Part shown: piece by piece, positions 25,850 through 34,872 of the stretch
Layout of the letters: the number at the start of each line of letters is the position of its first letter
Numbering within the stretch: position 1 is the stretch's first letter
Assembly: GCA_965368405.1 (NCBI GenBank)
Contig: CBDUMS010000002.1
Coordinates: forward strand, 21,743 to 85,742
Reading direction: 5' to 3'
Source: S012-113 sp965368405
GTDB lineage: Bacteria; Bacteroidota; Bacteroidia; Cytophagales; Cyclobacteriaceae
DNA: 64,000 nt
Made by a program: the position numbers and the translations under genes
The notes under the pieces: model-generated
Told to the model about the DNA's origin: nothing
What the model saw: the letters and a program-made list of their open reading frames with translations, nothing else
Database searches by the model: none

Positions 25850-26359
25850 ATGACTAAAAAACTTTATTTAGTTCGCCATGCTAAAACGCAACAAGAATCG
25901 GTTGACGGGCGTGATTTCACAAGGGAATTAGCAGATCGAGGTTTTCGCGATGCAAGTTTGGTCGGTTCCTACTGCCTCGAAAAAGGTTGTGAGATTGATA
26001 TGATGATCAGTAGTCCGGCTGCACGGGCGATTGCTACAGCAGAACTCCTAGCAGAACAGTTGAGCTTTCCAGTGGAAAAAATTCACACCAACGAAGAGTT
26101 ATATATGGCATCGGTTCGAACTTTTTTGCAAGTTGTGAATCAACTTAAGGAAGATTGGGATAGTGTTATGATTACCAGCCATAACCCTGCGGTTTCATTT
26201 TTAGCCGAGTACTTATCGAATGCGGAAATTGGCGATATGCCGACCAGCGCCATTGCTGAAATAAACTTTGATGGTATGAATTGGTCTGAGGTGTCGCAGA
26301 ATACCGGAACGCTTGGACTTTTTATATCACCAAGAATGATAAAAGACGGAACGGATTAG
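25850..26359 (+). CDS. SixA-like histidine phosphatase
   Basis: A 169-residue histidine phosphatase (phosphoglycerate mutase-like fold) with the catalytic motif YLVRHAKT (His10), a conserved arginine in SSPAARAIATAELLAE and the second histidine in ITSHNPAV. The small size and sequence are like SixA, a phosphohistidine phosphatase that acts on phosphorelay Hpt domains in E. coli. The substrate here is unknown and no two-component genes are nearby. Own promoter and palindrome upstream. Confidence 0.85.
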   Translation: MTKKLYLVRHAKTQQESVDGRDFTRELADRGFRDASLVGSYCLEKGCEIDMMISSPAARAIATAELLAEQLSFPVEKIHTNEELYMASVRTFLQVVNQLKEDWDSVMITSHNPAVSFLAEYLSNAEIGDMPTSAIAEINFDGMNWSEVSQNTGTLGLFISPRMIKDGTD

Positions 26360-26408
26360 TCGCTTCAATCTCCCCAATTCTTTCTTCTACTTTCTATAAC
26401 CGGTATGG

Positions 26409-26435
26409 TTGCCCCCTATAATTCATTTATATTTG
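26409..26435 (+). promoter_or_regulatory. Candidate promoter of AGCS symporter
   Basis: TTG (26409-26411), 16 bases, then TATATTTG (26428-26435). Transcription from here would give a leader of under 20 bases before the GTG at 26460. Confidence 0.5.
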
Positions 26436-26459
26436 AATTTTTGAAAATCGAAATCAGAC

Positions 26460-27866
26460 GTGGATATAGGTAAATTTTTAGAGTCGTTATTAATTGCTTT
26501 TGGTAGCGCCATGTGGGGTACCCCCTTAGTTGTGTTGCTCCTTGGCGGTGGTGTTTTTTTCTTTTTCTTCTCAAAGTTTGTTCAGTTTAAACACTTTGGA
26601 CATGCAATTAATGTATTGCGAGGGAAATATGATAATCCAGATGAAAAGGGCGAGATAACACATTATCAAGCCCTGTCTACCCATTTGGCGGCGACCGTTG
26701 GCATGGGAAATATAAGTGGTGTTGCTGTGGCCATTCTTATGGGAGGCCCTGGAGCAATATTCTGGATGTGGGTTAGTGCATTCTTCGGTATGGCGACCAA
26801 ATATTTTACCAGTAGTCTCGCCATTATGTATCGCGGTAAAGATTCCTTAGGAGAATTGCAAGGTGGACCCATGTATGTTATCCGAGAAGGTCTTAGCAAG
26901 GGATGGCATTGGCTGGCAATATTATTTAGTGTAGCCGGTATGATCGGTGTATTACCCATTTTCCAAGCAAACCAGCTTACGCAGGTCATACACGATGTAG
27001 CGCTGCAACCACTGGGTATTGGCGACGGATATTTTACCACGGCTTGGTTCTCTTTAAGAACGTCGGATGCTATAACAGGACTTATTCTAACCCTTATCGT
27101 TGGAGCCGTAATTTTTGGTGGAATAAAGCGAATAGGAGTTGTTGCAGGTAACTTGGTGCCAGTGATGGTTGTTGTATATTTTGTTACAGTCGTGATTATT
27201 TTATTAATGAATGCTAGTGCTGTGCCCGGTATGTTTGCGTTAATATTAACGGATGCATTTACGGGTAATGCGGTATTAGGTGGAGCTGTTGGTTCCGTAA
27301 TTTTGATTGGCGCCCAAAGGGCCGCATTCTCAAACGAAGCAGGAATTGGTACCGCGCCAATGGCTCATGGAGCTGCAAAAACAGATGAACCCATCCGCGA
27401 AGGATTAGTTGCCATGCTTGGTCCGGCCATCGATACGCTACTTGTCTGTACGCTTACAGCATTAACAATTCTTATTACTGACACCTGGCACACTTCTTCT
27501 AGAGAAGGTGTCTCCGTTACATTGCACGCTTTTGATTCGGCTCTCCCTTACGGTGGCTATATCCTTGCTATATGTGCATTTATCTTCGCCATTACATCGC
27601 TGTTCTCATTGTCTTATTACGGTGAGAAATGTTATGCCTACTTATTTGGTGCTGAGCGCAAAAAACAATATTTGGTCATTTATATTGCCAGTATTATTAT
27701 TGGCTCTGTGGCCTCACTTAAGGCAATTATTAGCTTGATTGATGGAATGTATGCCACAATGGCAATTCCTACGGTGATTTCTGCTATAATGTTATCGCCG
27801 ATGGTGATGAAGGAGACTAAACGCTACTTCAAAAAAATGAAAGAAAGTAAGAAAGGAGTCGCTTAA
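26460..27866 (+). CDS. Sodium:alanine symporter family protein (AGCS)
   Basis: A 468-residue transporter with about 10-11 membrane helices, predicted to import alanine or glycine with Na+. Typical AGCS segments include AATVGMGNISGVAVAILMGG, GPGAIFWMWVSAFFGMATK and AFSNEAGIGTAPMAHGAAK, which carries the family's Na+/substrate region. It begins with GTG at 26460 (no in-frame ATG gives a full first helix). The stop codon overlaps that of the convergent DUF2461 gene as TTAA. Confidence 0.92.
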   Translation: MDIGKFLESLLIAFGSAMWGTPLVVLLLGGGVFFFFFSKFVQFKHFGHAINVLRGKYDNPDEKGEITHYQALSTHLAATVGMGNISGVAVAILMGGPGAIFWMWVSAFFGMATKYFTSSLAIMYRGKDSLGELQGGPMYVIREGLSKGWHWLAILFSVAGMIGVLPIFQANQLTQVIHDVALQPLGIGDGYFTTAWFSLRTSDAITGLILTLIVGAVIFGGIKRIGVVAGNLVPVMVVVYFVTVVIILLMNASAVPGMFALILTDAFTGNAVLGGAVGSVILIGAQRAAFSNEAGIGTAPMAHGAAKTDEPIREGLVAMLGPAIDTLLVCTLTALTILITDTWHTSSREGVSVTLHAFDSALPYGGYILAICAFIFAITSLFSLSYYGEKCYAYLFGAERKKQYLVIYIASIIIGSVASLKAIISLIDGMYATMAIPTVISAIMLSPMVMKETKRYFKKMKESKKGVA

Positions 27867-28528
27867 AACAATCCTTCGTACAAGAATTCACTAACAGGTT
27901 GGGCAACTAAAAAAGTGTCGACAATTTCTTTAATCAGATTATCCGACAACGCTAGGTCTGAGCCAAAGCTGGTATAAAAATAAAACTGTTTATTATAGAG
28001 TAAAGGTTGACTTTCGGCATCCTCTTCAAACTCTTTTGGTATGCGTTTGTTCTTTTCACCTTTTATTTCGCCAAAGGTATTCTGGAATTTTTTATTGGTA
28101 ATTAGGGCATTAAATTCCTCTAGGTGGTGCGTTATATGCGAGCGAACATTTTTTAATTGTTTCGTATCTAGCATATATAAACCACTATATAGCCTCACTT
28201 CCTTCGCCGATATTTCCAGGTAAATTCCAGGGATAGTTTTCTCTTTTCTTCCTCCTGGGCCTATTAAAGCAGAGATTCGTGTTTTGTAAGGTGACTTGTC
28301 TTTACTAAAACGCACATCACGATAAATTCGAAAGATAGCGTCTTTTGGCGTTATAGGTAAGCTTTCAAAATACGGCTTCATAGCTTCGATCAGATCGCCA
28401 ATAAAAATCTCGAAGGGTTCTTTAATATCCGACAGATACCTTGGTTTGTTCTCATTAAACCAATCTCGGTTATTATTATTTTCTAACTCCTGCAGAAATT
28501 TTAAGCTCTTTTTCGTAAAATAAGCCAT
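27863..28528 (-). CDS. DUF2461 family protein
   Basis: A 221-residue protein of the DUF2461 (TIGR02453) family, identified by the N-terminal NNRDWFNENKPRYL and the RIYRDVRFSKDKSPYKTRISA segment. No signal peptide or membrane segment. Function in bacteria is unknown. It follows the TlpA-like gene by 3 bases, so the two are likely one transcript. Confidence 0.88.
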   Translation of the reverse strand: MAYFTKKSLKFLQELENNNNRDWFNENKPRYLSDIKEPFEIFIGDLIEAMKPYFESLPITPKDAIFRIYRDVRFSKDKSPYKTRISALIGPGGRKEKTIPGIYLEISAKEVRLYSGLYMLDTKQLKNVRSHITHHLEEFNALITNKKFQNTFGEIKGEKNKRIPKEFEEDAESQPLLYNKQFYFYTSFGSDLALSDNLIKEIVDTFLVAQPVSEFLYEGLF

Positions 28529-28531
28529 TAC

Positions 28532-29122
28532 TTACTCTGTTAAATTGGCGATAAAAGACACGAAACTTTTCGAGTCATAATTTGCCATACCAACCTTCTT
28601 ATAGGCGATAAAGCCGTCTTTGTCAAGTACAAATGTGGTTGGTATTCCCTTGGACTCGTATACTTTTGGAATTAATGAAGCATCTGGGAAATAAATGGGA
28701 AATGTGTATTCTTTTTTCTTGATAAACTTAAGTGCCTTGGCGTCCTTATTCTCTACATTAATGACAGCGAACACTACCTGAGGGTTATCCTTATAACGGT
28801 CGTATAGGCTTTGAATACTGGGCATTTCGGCTATACAAGGAGCACACCAGGTGGCCCAGAAATTAATAAAAACTACTTTTCCTTTAAGATCTTCGAAATT
28901 TAAGGTATTCCCGACGCCATCGTGTAAGGTGAAGTCGTATGCCGCTTCTTCTTTTTCGGATTGATTTAGATCGACACTAGGATTGGCAATACCGGTGGCT
29001 AAAACTATCCTTTGGGCGAATGCTGCAACATTGGTATGAAGTCCTGTAAAATAGAGTGTCAGTAATACGGTTGCAAAGATTACCCAGTCTCTAATTTCTT
29101 TTTTAAGTTTTTTCGACGCCAT
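28532..29122 (-). CDS. TlpA-like membrane-anchored thioredoxin
   Basis: A thiol:disulfide exchange protein of about 196 residues. An N-terminal membrane anchor at about residues 12-31 is followed by a periplasmic thioredoxin domain with the active site ATWCAPCIAEMP. It is expected to act as a reductant for periplasmic proteins, for example cytochrome c maturation. The frame is open back to a TTG at 29152; I use the ATG at 29122 (MASKKLKKE), the only ATG near the anchor. A near-consensus -7 element, TAACTTTA, lies at 29141-29148 on the minus strand. Confidence 0.87.
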   Translation of the reverse strand: MASKKLKKEIRDWVIFATVLLTLYFTGLHTNVAAFAQRIVLATGIANPSVDLNQSEKEEAAYDFTLHDGVGNTLNFEDLKGKVVFINFWATWCAPCIAEMPSIQSLYDRYKDNPQVVFAVINVENKDAKALKFIKKKEYTFPIYFPDASLIPKVYESKGIPTTFVLDKDGFIAYKKVGMANYDSKSFVSFIANLTE

Positions 29123-29247
29123 TGGCACTTTTCTTGTACATAAAGTTAACAATTTACGAGAAGATTAGTTCCTAATGATGCAATAGAGCTTGTGAAAAAA
29201 CGATTACACCTTGTTTTGTTGCTTTACTTTATTAAAATTTGCTCAGA

Positions 29248-31101
29248 ATGTTTCGTATAACTTTTTTGTGTTTTTTTATTGTTCTCTTGAGTTTTCAAGC
29301 AGAAGCCCAAAAGGTCAAGTATAAAGACCTTTTCATCCTATTGAAGGCCGAGAACTATCAGGATGCTGATCCTTATCTTCGTCTATACCTTACTCAGGAT
29401 CCGGAGGACCCCCATGCAAATTATTCAATGGGAAAGATGCTATTGGAGTATCTCCACCAAGGAGATGTATTAATTGAAGGTGATCAATTAATGGATTTAG
29501 CGGATTCATCCTTATTATACTTTACGAGAGCCTTAAATCTAACATCGGAGAAGTTTGTAAAGAAAAATGATGATAGCTACTACGCAGATTTCCGAAGAAG
29601 AGATATGCGATCAGGAAAATTTGAGGTTAAGTTTAGTGATGTTCAACTCGACATGGAGGAGAAAATTGCTGAAGTTACCAAGTTTAAGGCCGACCTTGAG
29701 CTTATAAAAAAGCATTTTGCAATAGGTAGAGATATGTATCAATGGTGCCATGATTCTTTTAAATCTTTGGCCGAAACGATGCAAAATGAGAACATGCTAT
29801 TTTTTACCGCTACCCTCGATGATGTCGATGCTATAAAAATGCTGGCAATTAAATACGATTCAGCCTTATATCATCTTAACACCTATCGTTCTTTAATGGC
29901 TGGGATGGGCGGTAATACTACTGTTCAGGACTTAGAGCCAATCGAAATTAAGTCATACCCCGAAGATGGCCTCGATTCCGCTAACTTTTATGCTGCGACC
30001 ATTAAGGTTGTAGACTATAAAACCTGGTCATTTGCTATTTCTGATAAAATCCTTCGCCAGATAATCCCATTGAAGAAACGATTAATAGCCTTCGATGAGC
30101 GAGTTGAAGAATTACATGACCATGTGGTACATGACTCCCTTGATAAGCGCGATGAGGTTTTTCAGTTGGCGACGCAAAATGTTGGTCGTGATTTAGAAGA
30201 TTATATGGAAACTAGCCTTCCGGGTGCAATATTTAATTATAGGATTTCAGAAATAAATTATCATTCAGCGGTGAATTACTGGGTGAGTGAAGTGGCAGAT
30301 ACCCTGCATATCGGACTAAAACTAGACGTATTGCAAGGGTTTGGCCGCCAAATAGAAGGAATGAATAAGTTGCTGGTTAAACTAAATGAAGCGAATAACC
30401 CAGAACAGCAGCGTATGTTCAACAATTATATCACAGCTCGCTATACTGATGTTCCAGGGGTTAATGCTTTTATTAAGGATCAGGTCGCAACGGTACAATC
30501 TGACAGTACCCATCTGTGGGAGTGGATTGCCGGTTTAGAAGCATTAGATGAAATTGCCATTTGGAAAGATGATAGTATATCACTAATTCCCGGTAACTCC
30601 ATAGAAGATGCTACGAATGGTGTTTATACCACTGTAATTGTAGATTCATTAGCGGAGCGAACAATCGGCTTCTATTCATGGCATCAGAAGGGTGATTCCT
30701 TATTTATGGCCTTCGGAGTTTCTCCTTCTAGTCGTGAAATAGACACCTTGTATGTTATTGATGTTGATCCGCTGTTGGTAGATGTTACCACGCCGGTACC
30801 GGATTACCTGGTAGATAGTTTAGGTATAGGACAACATATTTGGATGCTGCATTCGTTAAATGCTAATGACTCAGATATGTACACTATTCAAGTTTTTGTC
30901 TCTGACTTAACTGTTGGATTGGGTTGGTCTAAAGAATTTGAAGTGCCAGAAGTCCCTACAAAATCTAGTGTTGATTTCGATACTAATCTTATCAGACTGC
31001 TGAATAGTGAAGATGCCGAGGTATTGGTGCTCGACCGCAATGAAGGTATCGTCGTTGAACCCAAAGTGGCAGGGGGTGAAGATGAAGAACCTGATAATTA
31101 A
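29248..31101 (+). CDS. Hypothetical secreted protein, TPR-like N-terminus
   Basis: A 617-residue protein with a clear signal peptide (MFRITFLCFFIVLLSFQAEA, cleavage before QKVKYK). The next 60 residues (KAENYQDADPYLRLYLTQDPEDPHANYSMG region) read like tetratricopeptide helices. The middle is helical with DVDAIKMLAIKYDSALYHL-type repeats; the last 180 residues look beta-rich and end in an acidic tail (EDEEPDN). I do not recognise the family. The start is the ATG at 29248 rather than the TTG three codons earlier. It stands alone, converging on the SDR gene with a 3-base gap. Perhaps a cell-envelope scaffold; this is a guess. Confidence 0.6.
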   Translation: MFRITFLCFFIVLLSFQAEAQKVKYKDLFILLKAENYQDADPYLRLYLTQDPEDPHANYSMGKMLLEYLHQGDVLIEGDQLMDLADSSLLYFTRALNLTSEKFVKKNDDSYYADFRRRDMRSGKFEVKFSDVQLDMEEKIAEVTKFKADLELIKKHFAIGRDMYQWCHDSFKSLAETMQNENMLFFTATLDDVDAIKMLAIKYDSALYHLNTYRSLMAGMGGNTTVQDLEPIEIKSYPEDGLDSANFYAATIKVVDYKTWSFAISDKILRQIIPLKKRLIAFDERVEELHDHVVHDSLDKRDEVFQLATQNVGRDLEDYMETSLPGAIFNYRISEINYHSAVNYWVSEVADTLHIGLKLDVLQGFGRQIEGMNKLLVKLNEANNPEQQRMFNNYITARYTDVPGVNAFIKDQVATVQSDSTHLWEWIAGLEALDEIAIWKDDSISLIPGNSIEDATNGVYTTVIVDSLAERTIGFYSWHQKGDSLFMAFGVSPSSREIDTLYVIDVDPLLVDVTTPVPDYLVDSLGIGQHIWMLHSLNANDSDMYTIQVFVSDLTVGLGWSKEFEVPEVPTKSSVDFDTNLIRLLNSEDAEVLVLDRNEGIVVEPKVAGGEDEEPDN

Positions 31102-31104
31102 GCT

Positions 31105-31911
31105 CTAGCTTAATTTAGTTTTCAAATACCTTCTCGTCATTAGTTTTTCGAATAGAGCAGGAAAGAATCGGTGCATAAATGAAGTGCCCAAACCAATTCC
31201 AGATAAAATCTTTCGATTTTTTCTTTTTTTAATTACATCAATAAACTGATGTGCAACAGTTTCGAGCGGCATGCGCTTAAAGCCCTCTCGTATTGGCATT
31301 TTTTCTACTTCTCCTTTGCTGTTAAGGAAGGTTTTCTCAGCATCGTTTTCAGCAAACCCAACATAGATAAGCCCTATATGTACCTCTGTATTGGCCAATT
31401 CTATTCTTAGCGATTGCGTAAGTGCAGTTAAAGCCATTTTTGAGGCTGAGTATGCAGAGAACTCTGGTAGCCCCATGAACCCAGCAATACTACCAGTAAA
31501 TATTATACTGCCTTTAGTTTCTTTAATATAAGGTAGGGCTGCCTGTGTTGGATAGAGTACACCTAATATGTTCGTATGAAAAACCTTTTCAAATACCTTG
31601 AGATCGGTGTTTTCAATTTTACCTTCCATCGCTAGCCCGGCATTATTGACTAAGACATCAATTCTACCAAAGGTGTCTAGTGTCTTTTTTACCAGCAGCT
31701 CCGATCCCTCTTTCTCACCAATATCGCAGGAAATGGCAATTGTTTTAATACCGTATTGATCAACTTCTTCTTTAGCTGCATTAAGTCGCTCCACATTGCG
31801 TCCATTCAGAACAATATTAGCTCCTAATTGCGCCAATGCCTTTGCTAAAGCGAGCCCAATACCTCGACTAGACCCGGTGATGATAACGACTTTATTCTTG
31901 AAGTCTTTCAT
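31105..31911 (-). CDS. Short-chain dehydrogenase/reductase
   Basis: A 268-residue classical SDR using NAD(P)H: cofactor motif TGSSRGIG (13-20), NNAG (89-92), and catalytic Ser141, Tyr154 and Lys158 (YSASK). The substrate is not readable; the long C-terminal basic tail (RRYLKTKLS) and the DHRS7-like layout suggest a lipid or ketoacyl substrate. Last gene of the minus-strand set that starts with moaC; it overlaps the upstream epimerase by ATGA, so translation is coupled. Confidence 0.9.
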   Translation of the reverse strand: MKDFKNKVVIITGSSRGIGLALAKALAQLGANIVLNGRNVERLNAAKEEVDQYGIKTIAISCDIGEKEGSELLVKKTLDTFGRIDVLVNNAGLAMEGKIENTDLKVFEKVFHTNILGVLYPTQAALPYIKETKGSIIFTGSIAGFMGLPEFSAYSASKMALTALTQSLRIELANTEVHIGLIYVGFAENDAEKTFLNSKGEVEKMPIREGFKRMPLETVAHQFIDVIKKRKNRKILSGIGLGTSFMHRFFPALFEKLMTRRYLKTKLS

Positions 31912-32906
31912 CCATTTTTATTGTTCAGATAACCATTTTCTTTAAACCAATCGAAAGCTTCTTTCACAGCCTGTCGAATTGGAGTTTGTGGCATATCGAG
32001 TTCACGTACTGCTTTTGCCGCGGTATAATAGTTTGTTTCAAGGCTTATTCTGGCAACCGTTCTGCTTACGTTAGGTGTTTTTCCCGTAGCTCTGGCAATT
32101 AATTCAGCTATCGATCCAAATAAAAGGATAAACACCTTTGGCACATATAGTCTAGGTGGTTTAATTTTTAACTCTTTGGCAACCAGTTGATTAAAGGCCT
32201 TATAAGATAAGTTTTCATTAGCCATAATATAACATTGACCTGCCTCTCCTTGGGTTAGCCCATTACATGCTGCAATAGCTACGTCTTTAACGTAGACAAA
32301 ATTTCTTCCCCCGGTGGTATAGCCTGGTACTTTCCCTTCATACAAAGCGATTAATAATGCCCCACTGCTCGGTTTAGTATCATAAGGGCCAAGCATAAAA
32401 GTAGGGTTAAGTATTATAGCATCGAGGTTATCGGATTTTACGGCATTGAGGATGGCAAGTTGTGCTTCATATTTAGAGTCAATATAATCCAAACCAAACT
32501 TATGAGCAGTAAAAGGTTGTTCTTCATTTCCCGGTTTTTGCGCAGTTCCATTTGCAAAGGAGTTCGCTGTCCCAATCGACACTAATCTTTTGACCTTGCC
32601 CTTTAGAGCCGCATTGATAACGTTTTGTGTACCATTGATATTTACGGTTCTAATAGATTCTGAGCGATAAGGCCAAATATTAGTGTTAGCCGCCGCATGA
32701 ATGATGAAATCGCACCCATCAGCCCCATTACTAACACTCTCTGCATCGAGAATATCACCATAGACCTTTTCGATTTTTAATTCATCGAGCGTTGGGACAT
32801 CTCTTCCTTCCTGCAGAAATGCACGAACACTGTAATTTCTTTTTAATAGCTCCCTGACAATATTATTGCCCAGAAATCCATCTGCTCCAGTAACAAAAAC
32901 CTTCAT
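31908..32906 (-). CDS. NAD(P)-dependent epimerase/dehydratase (dihydroflavonol reductase-like)
   Basis: An extended SDR of 332 residues: Rossmann motif VTGADGFLGNN at the N-terminus, and the YxxxK pair in DYIDSKYEAQ. Similar to 4-dihydroflavonol reductase/hopanoid-associated sugar epimerase types; the true substrate is unknown. The frame opens at a TTG (32918), but the ATG at 32906 is preferred: it gives the standard MKVFVTGA start and lies 5 bases after the stop of the Rof-like gene. Co-translated with the SDR downstream. Confidence 0.87.
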   Translation of the reverse strand: MKVFVTGADGFLGNNIVRELLKRNYSVRAFLQEGRDVPTLDELKIEKVYGDILDAESVSNGADGCDFIIHAAANTNIWPYRSESIRTVNINGTQNVINAALKGKVKRLVSIGTANSFANGTAQKPGNEEQPFTAHKFGLDYIDSKYEAQLAILNAVKSDNLDAIILNPTFMLGPYDTKPSSGALLIALYEGKVPGYTTGGRNFVYVKDVAIAACNGLTQGEAGQCYIMANENLSYKAFNQLVAKELKIKPPRLYVPKVFILLFGSIAELIARATGKTPNVSRTVARISLETNYYTAAKAVRELDMPQTPIRQAVKEAFDWFKENGYLNNKNG

Positions 32907-32911
32907 TGTAG

Positions 32912-33163
32912 TTAGCAACTTTTTTCGAGAAGAACGCCATTCAGGGAATGGATGTAATCGAGGCGAATCTCTAAGTCATTGCCAAGCACTAACCACTCTA
33001 CCTTATTCTTATTCTTGATATCTTTTATGATTATCCGCGCTTCTGTAAGCTTGTCTTTATCCCAATAACTAAGATTTACTTCTTTCTTTAACGTGGCCGC
33101 TTCTTCCAGTCTGTCATAGAAAGAGCAATCAATAGGAAGATATGAATTATTAGGATTCAACAT
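32912..33163 (-). CDS. Rof-like Rho-binding antiterminator family protein
   Basis: A small cytoplasmic protein of 83-86 residues. It lines up along its length with E. coli Rof (YaeO): YLPIDCSFYDRLE against YQPINCDDYDNLE, the central VEWLVL against VEYLVV, and LEIRLDYIHSL against RELRLDKITSF. Rof binds Rho and inhibits termination in E. coli; whether this copy does so is untested. It overlaps the mobA-like gene upstream by 14 bases (23 if the ATG at 33172 is used) and precedes the epimerase, so it belongs to the molybdenum cofactor operon. An unusual place for a Rho regulator. Confidence 0.7.
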   Translation of the reverse strand: MLNPNNSYLPIDCSFYDRLEEAATLKKEVNLSYWDKDKLTEARIIIKDIKNKNKVEWLVLGNDLEIRLDYIHSLNGVLLEKSC

Positions 33164-34271
33164 CGAGTTCATTTAGCACTTCATGTAATTCATCGGGACT
33201 ATTTACATTCTTTAAAGCCCGTGGATTACGATCTTTTATGAGCTCCACATCACTATTAATTAACACTTTTCGTGGACAAGAGTATCCCTTCGCCAGGTAA
33301 TTCAATAAAACAGGATATGCACGTGGCTCCCATATCGTAATCAAAGGCTCTGGAAATTCATTCTTTGGATCAATGAAACAGGTAGCAATTTTACTTTTAT
33401 TCCGGTTTTTAATCAGCAGGGCTAACGTCTCCTTGTCAAGGAAGGGCAGATCTACAGCTACAACAAGCCATGCTGCATTGGGGTTCTCCTGAAAGGCACT
33501 AAGGATACCACCAAAGGGACCAAGTCCGATAAACTTATCGCTTATATAAGGAACCTTAAAGTGCTCTCCTTGCGCATCGTCGCGGACAGATGTGTAGACT
33601 TCCTTACACATTTTACCAACTTGCTCAAATAAATGTACATACTGAGGCTTATTGTCATGAAAGATAAGTTGGCTTTTATCTTTCTTCATCCTCGTGCTTT
33701 TACCACCAACGAGTACCAAGCCATTTAATTGAGGCTCACGAGTAACTACAAAATCTTGAATATGTTTTACAATCAATTCAACTTGAGTCCGTGTTACCAT
33801 TTTGTATGGCTGATTAGCGAGGTGCTCTAGAAGATAATCAGGCATGCTCATGCCATCTTCCAGAATAATCAGTGACACATTCTGTAGTTTTTCTAATTTT
33901 TTCTCGAGCGACTTATCTGGGTGAATCCAAGCGATTTGAGTCTCGGCCCTAAAATGATTGCCATTAACGAGAACCAAGTCGGCATCGTTAAAATAATGGT
34001 CCTTGCTTTCCTTTGTAATCAGCGAATAATGGCTGATCTTATTCGTTAATTGAGAATTTACACCATAATCCAGCGAAGACCAATCATCACTTTCTACAGC
34101 ATGATGATCTGCGTCGATATAGGCTAATTCGAGTTCAGAATTCAGTAAAGGACCAAGTTCTGCAACAAGCTTTTTAATCTCACCGCAGGGTGCGCCGAGG
34201 ATTGCTATTTCATTGCGTCCGAAGCGTCCACCAATTGGCTTTACTAAGTTTTTATGTTTTTGATGTTTCAC
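33150..34271 (-). CDS. mobA: Molybdenum cofactor guanylyltransferase with MobB-like N-terminal domain
   Basis: A 373-residue fusion. The C-terminal half (from about 183) is MobA: LVLVGGKSTRMKKDKS (187-200) is the nucleotide-binding signature that adds GMP to molybdopterin to make the bis-MGD or MGD cofactor. The N-terminal half has MobB-like order (AILGAPCGEIKKL at the P-loop position, LVLVNGNHF later), but the P-loop lacks the GKS/GKT core, so GTPase activity is doubtful. The start is GTG (34271), overlapping the moaC stop as GTGA, which implies coupled translation. Second gene of the moaC operon. Confidence 0.83.
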   Translation of the reverse strand: MKHQKHKNLVKPIGGRFGRNEIAILGAPCGEIKKLVAELGPLLNSELELAYIDADHHAVESDDWSSLDYGVNSQLTNKISHYSLITKESKDHYFNDADLVLVNGNHFRAETQIAWIHPDKSLEKKLEKLQNVSLIILEDGMSMPDYLLEHLANQPYKMVTRTQVELIVKHIQDFVVTREPQLNGLVLVGGKSTRMKKDKSQLIFHDNKPQYVHLFEQVGKMCKEVYTSVRDDAQGEHFKVPYISDKFIGLGPFGGILSAFQENPNAAWLVVAVDLPFLDKETLALLIKNRNKSKIATCFIDPKNEFPEPLITIWEPRAYPVLLNYLAKGYSCPRKVLINSDVELIKDRNPRALKNVNSPDELHEVLNELDVES

Positions 34272-34744
34272 TGATGTCTGTGGTAATCTGATTTGCCCCC
34301 TGTTTTTTCAATAAGGCGCGTATTCGTAATTTCAATTTCTTTACTCATGGCTTTACACATATCATAGATAGTAATGGCTGCAATGCTTGCACCTGTAATC
34401 GCTTCCATCTCAATCCCTGTTTTAGCCGTTACCTTTGTAGTGCAGGTTATAACAGCTTCGTGGCCTTCAATTTTAATGCTGATTTTACAATTATCTAAAC
34501 CTATCGGATGACAAAATGGAATTAAGTCAGCCGTTTTTTTTGCTCCTTGAGTACCAGCAATGATTGCTGTTTGGAAAACAGGTCCTTTTTTCGTGTAGAG
34601 TTCGTCGTTTTGCAGCAGTTCAATGATCTGTTTACCCAATTTAACCCTCGATTCCGCTACCGCCGTTCTTAATGTAACGGTTTTCTCAGAGACATCGACC
34701 ATGGTAGGGTCGCCTTTACTATCCACATGTGATAATTTGCCCAT
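34268..34744 (-). CDS. moaC: Cyclic pyranopterin monophosphate synthase
   Basis: Second step of molybdenum cofactor synthesis: converts 3',8-cyclo-7,8-dihydro-GTP to cPMP. Family motifs present: MVDVSEK near residue 15, KKTADLIPFCHP and KTGIEMEAITGASIAAITIYDMCKA, which holds the catalytic Lys/Asp region. The 158-residue length is normal. First gene of a minus-strand operon (moaC, mobA-like, rof-like, epimerase, SDR) and divergent from moeA, with a TAnnTTTG element at 34762-34769. moaA, moaD and moaE are not in the window. Confidence 0.95.
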   Translation of the reverse strand: MGKLSHVDSKGDPTMVDVSEKTVTLRTAVAESRVKLGKQIIELLQNDELYTKKGPVFQTAIIAGTQGAKKTADLIPFCHPIGLDNCKISIKIEGHEAVITCTTKVTAKTGIEMEAITGASIAAITIYDMCKAMSKEIEITNTRLIEKTGGKSDYHRHQ

Positions 34745-34761
34745 AATTCACCTTTGAAGAA

Positions 34762-34769
34762 CAAAAATA
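34762..34769 (-). promoter_or_regulatory. Candidate -7 element of the moaC operon
   Basis: Minus-strand TATTTTTG fits TAnnTTTG, 18 bases upstream of the moaC ATG. The divergent moeA promoter lies 80 bases away. Confidence 0.45.
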
Positions 34770-34830
34770 GCTAATTACTTAATGAAGGTAAGGCTTATTT
34801 CCTTGAATAGATGTGTGCTAAATCACAATA

Positions 34831-34856
34831 TTGAGCAGGGTGGTATAGTATATTTG
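34831..34856 (+). promoter_or_regulatory. Candidate promoter of moeA
   Basis: TTG (34831-34833), 15 bases, TATATTTG (34849-34856), 16 bases before the ATG at 34873. The spacing is a little short, but the -7 element is exact. Confidence 0.5.
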
Positions 34857-34872
34857 TAATAAATAATTAGTG

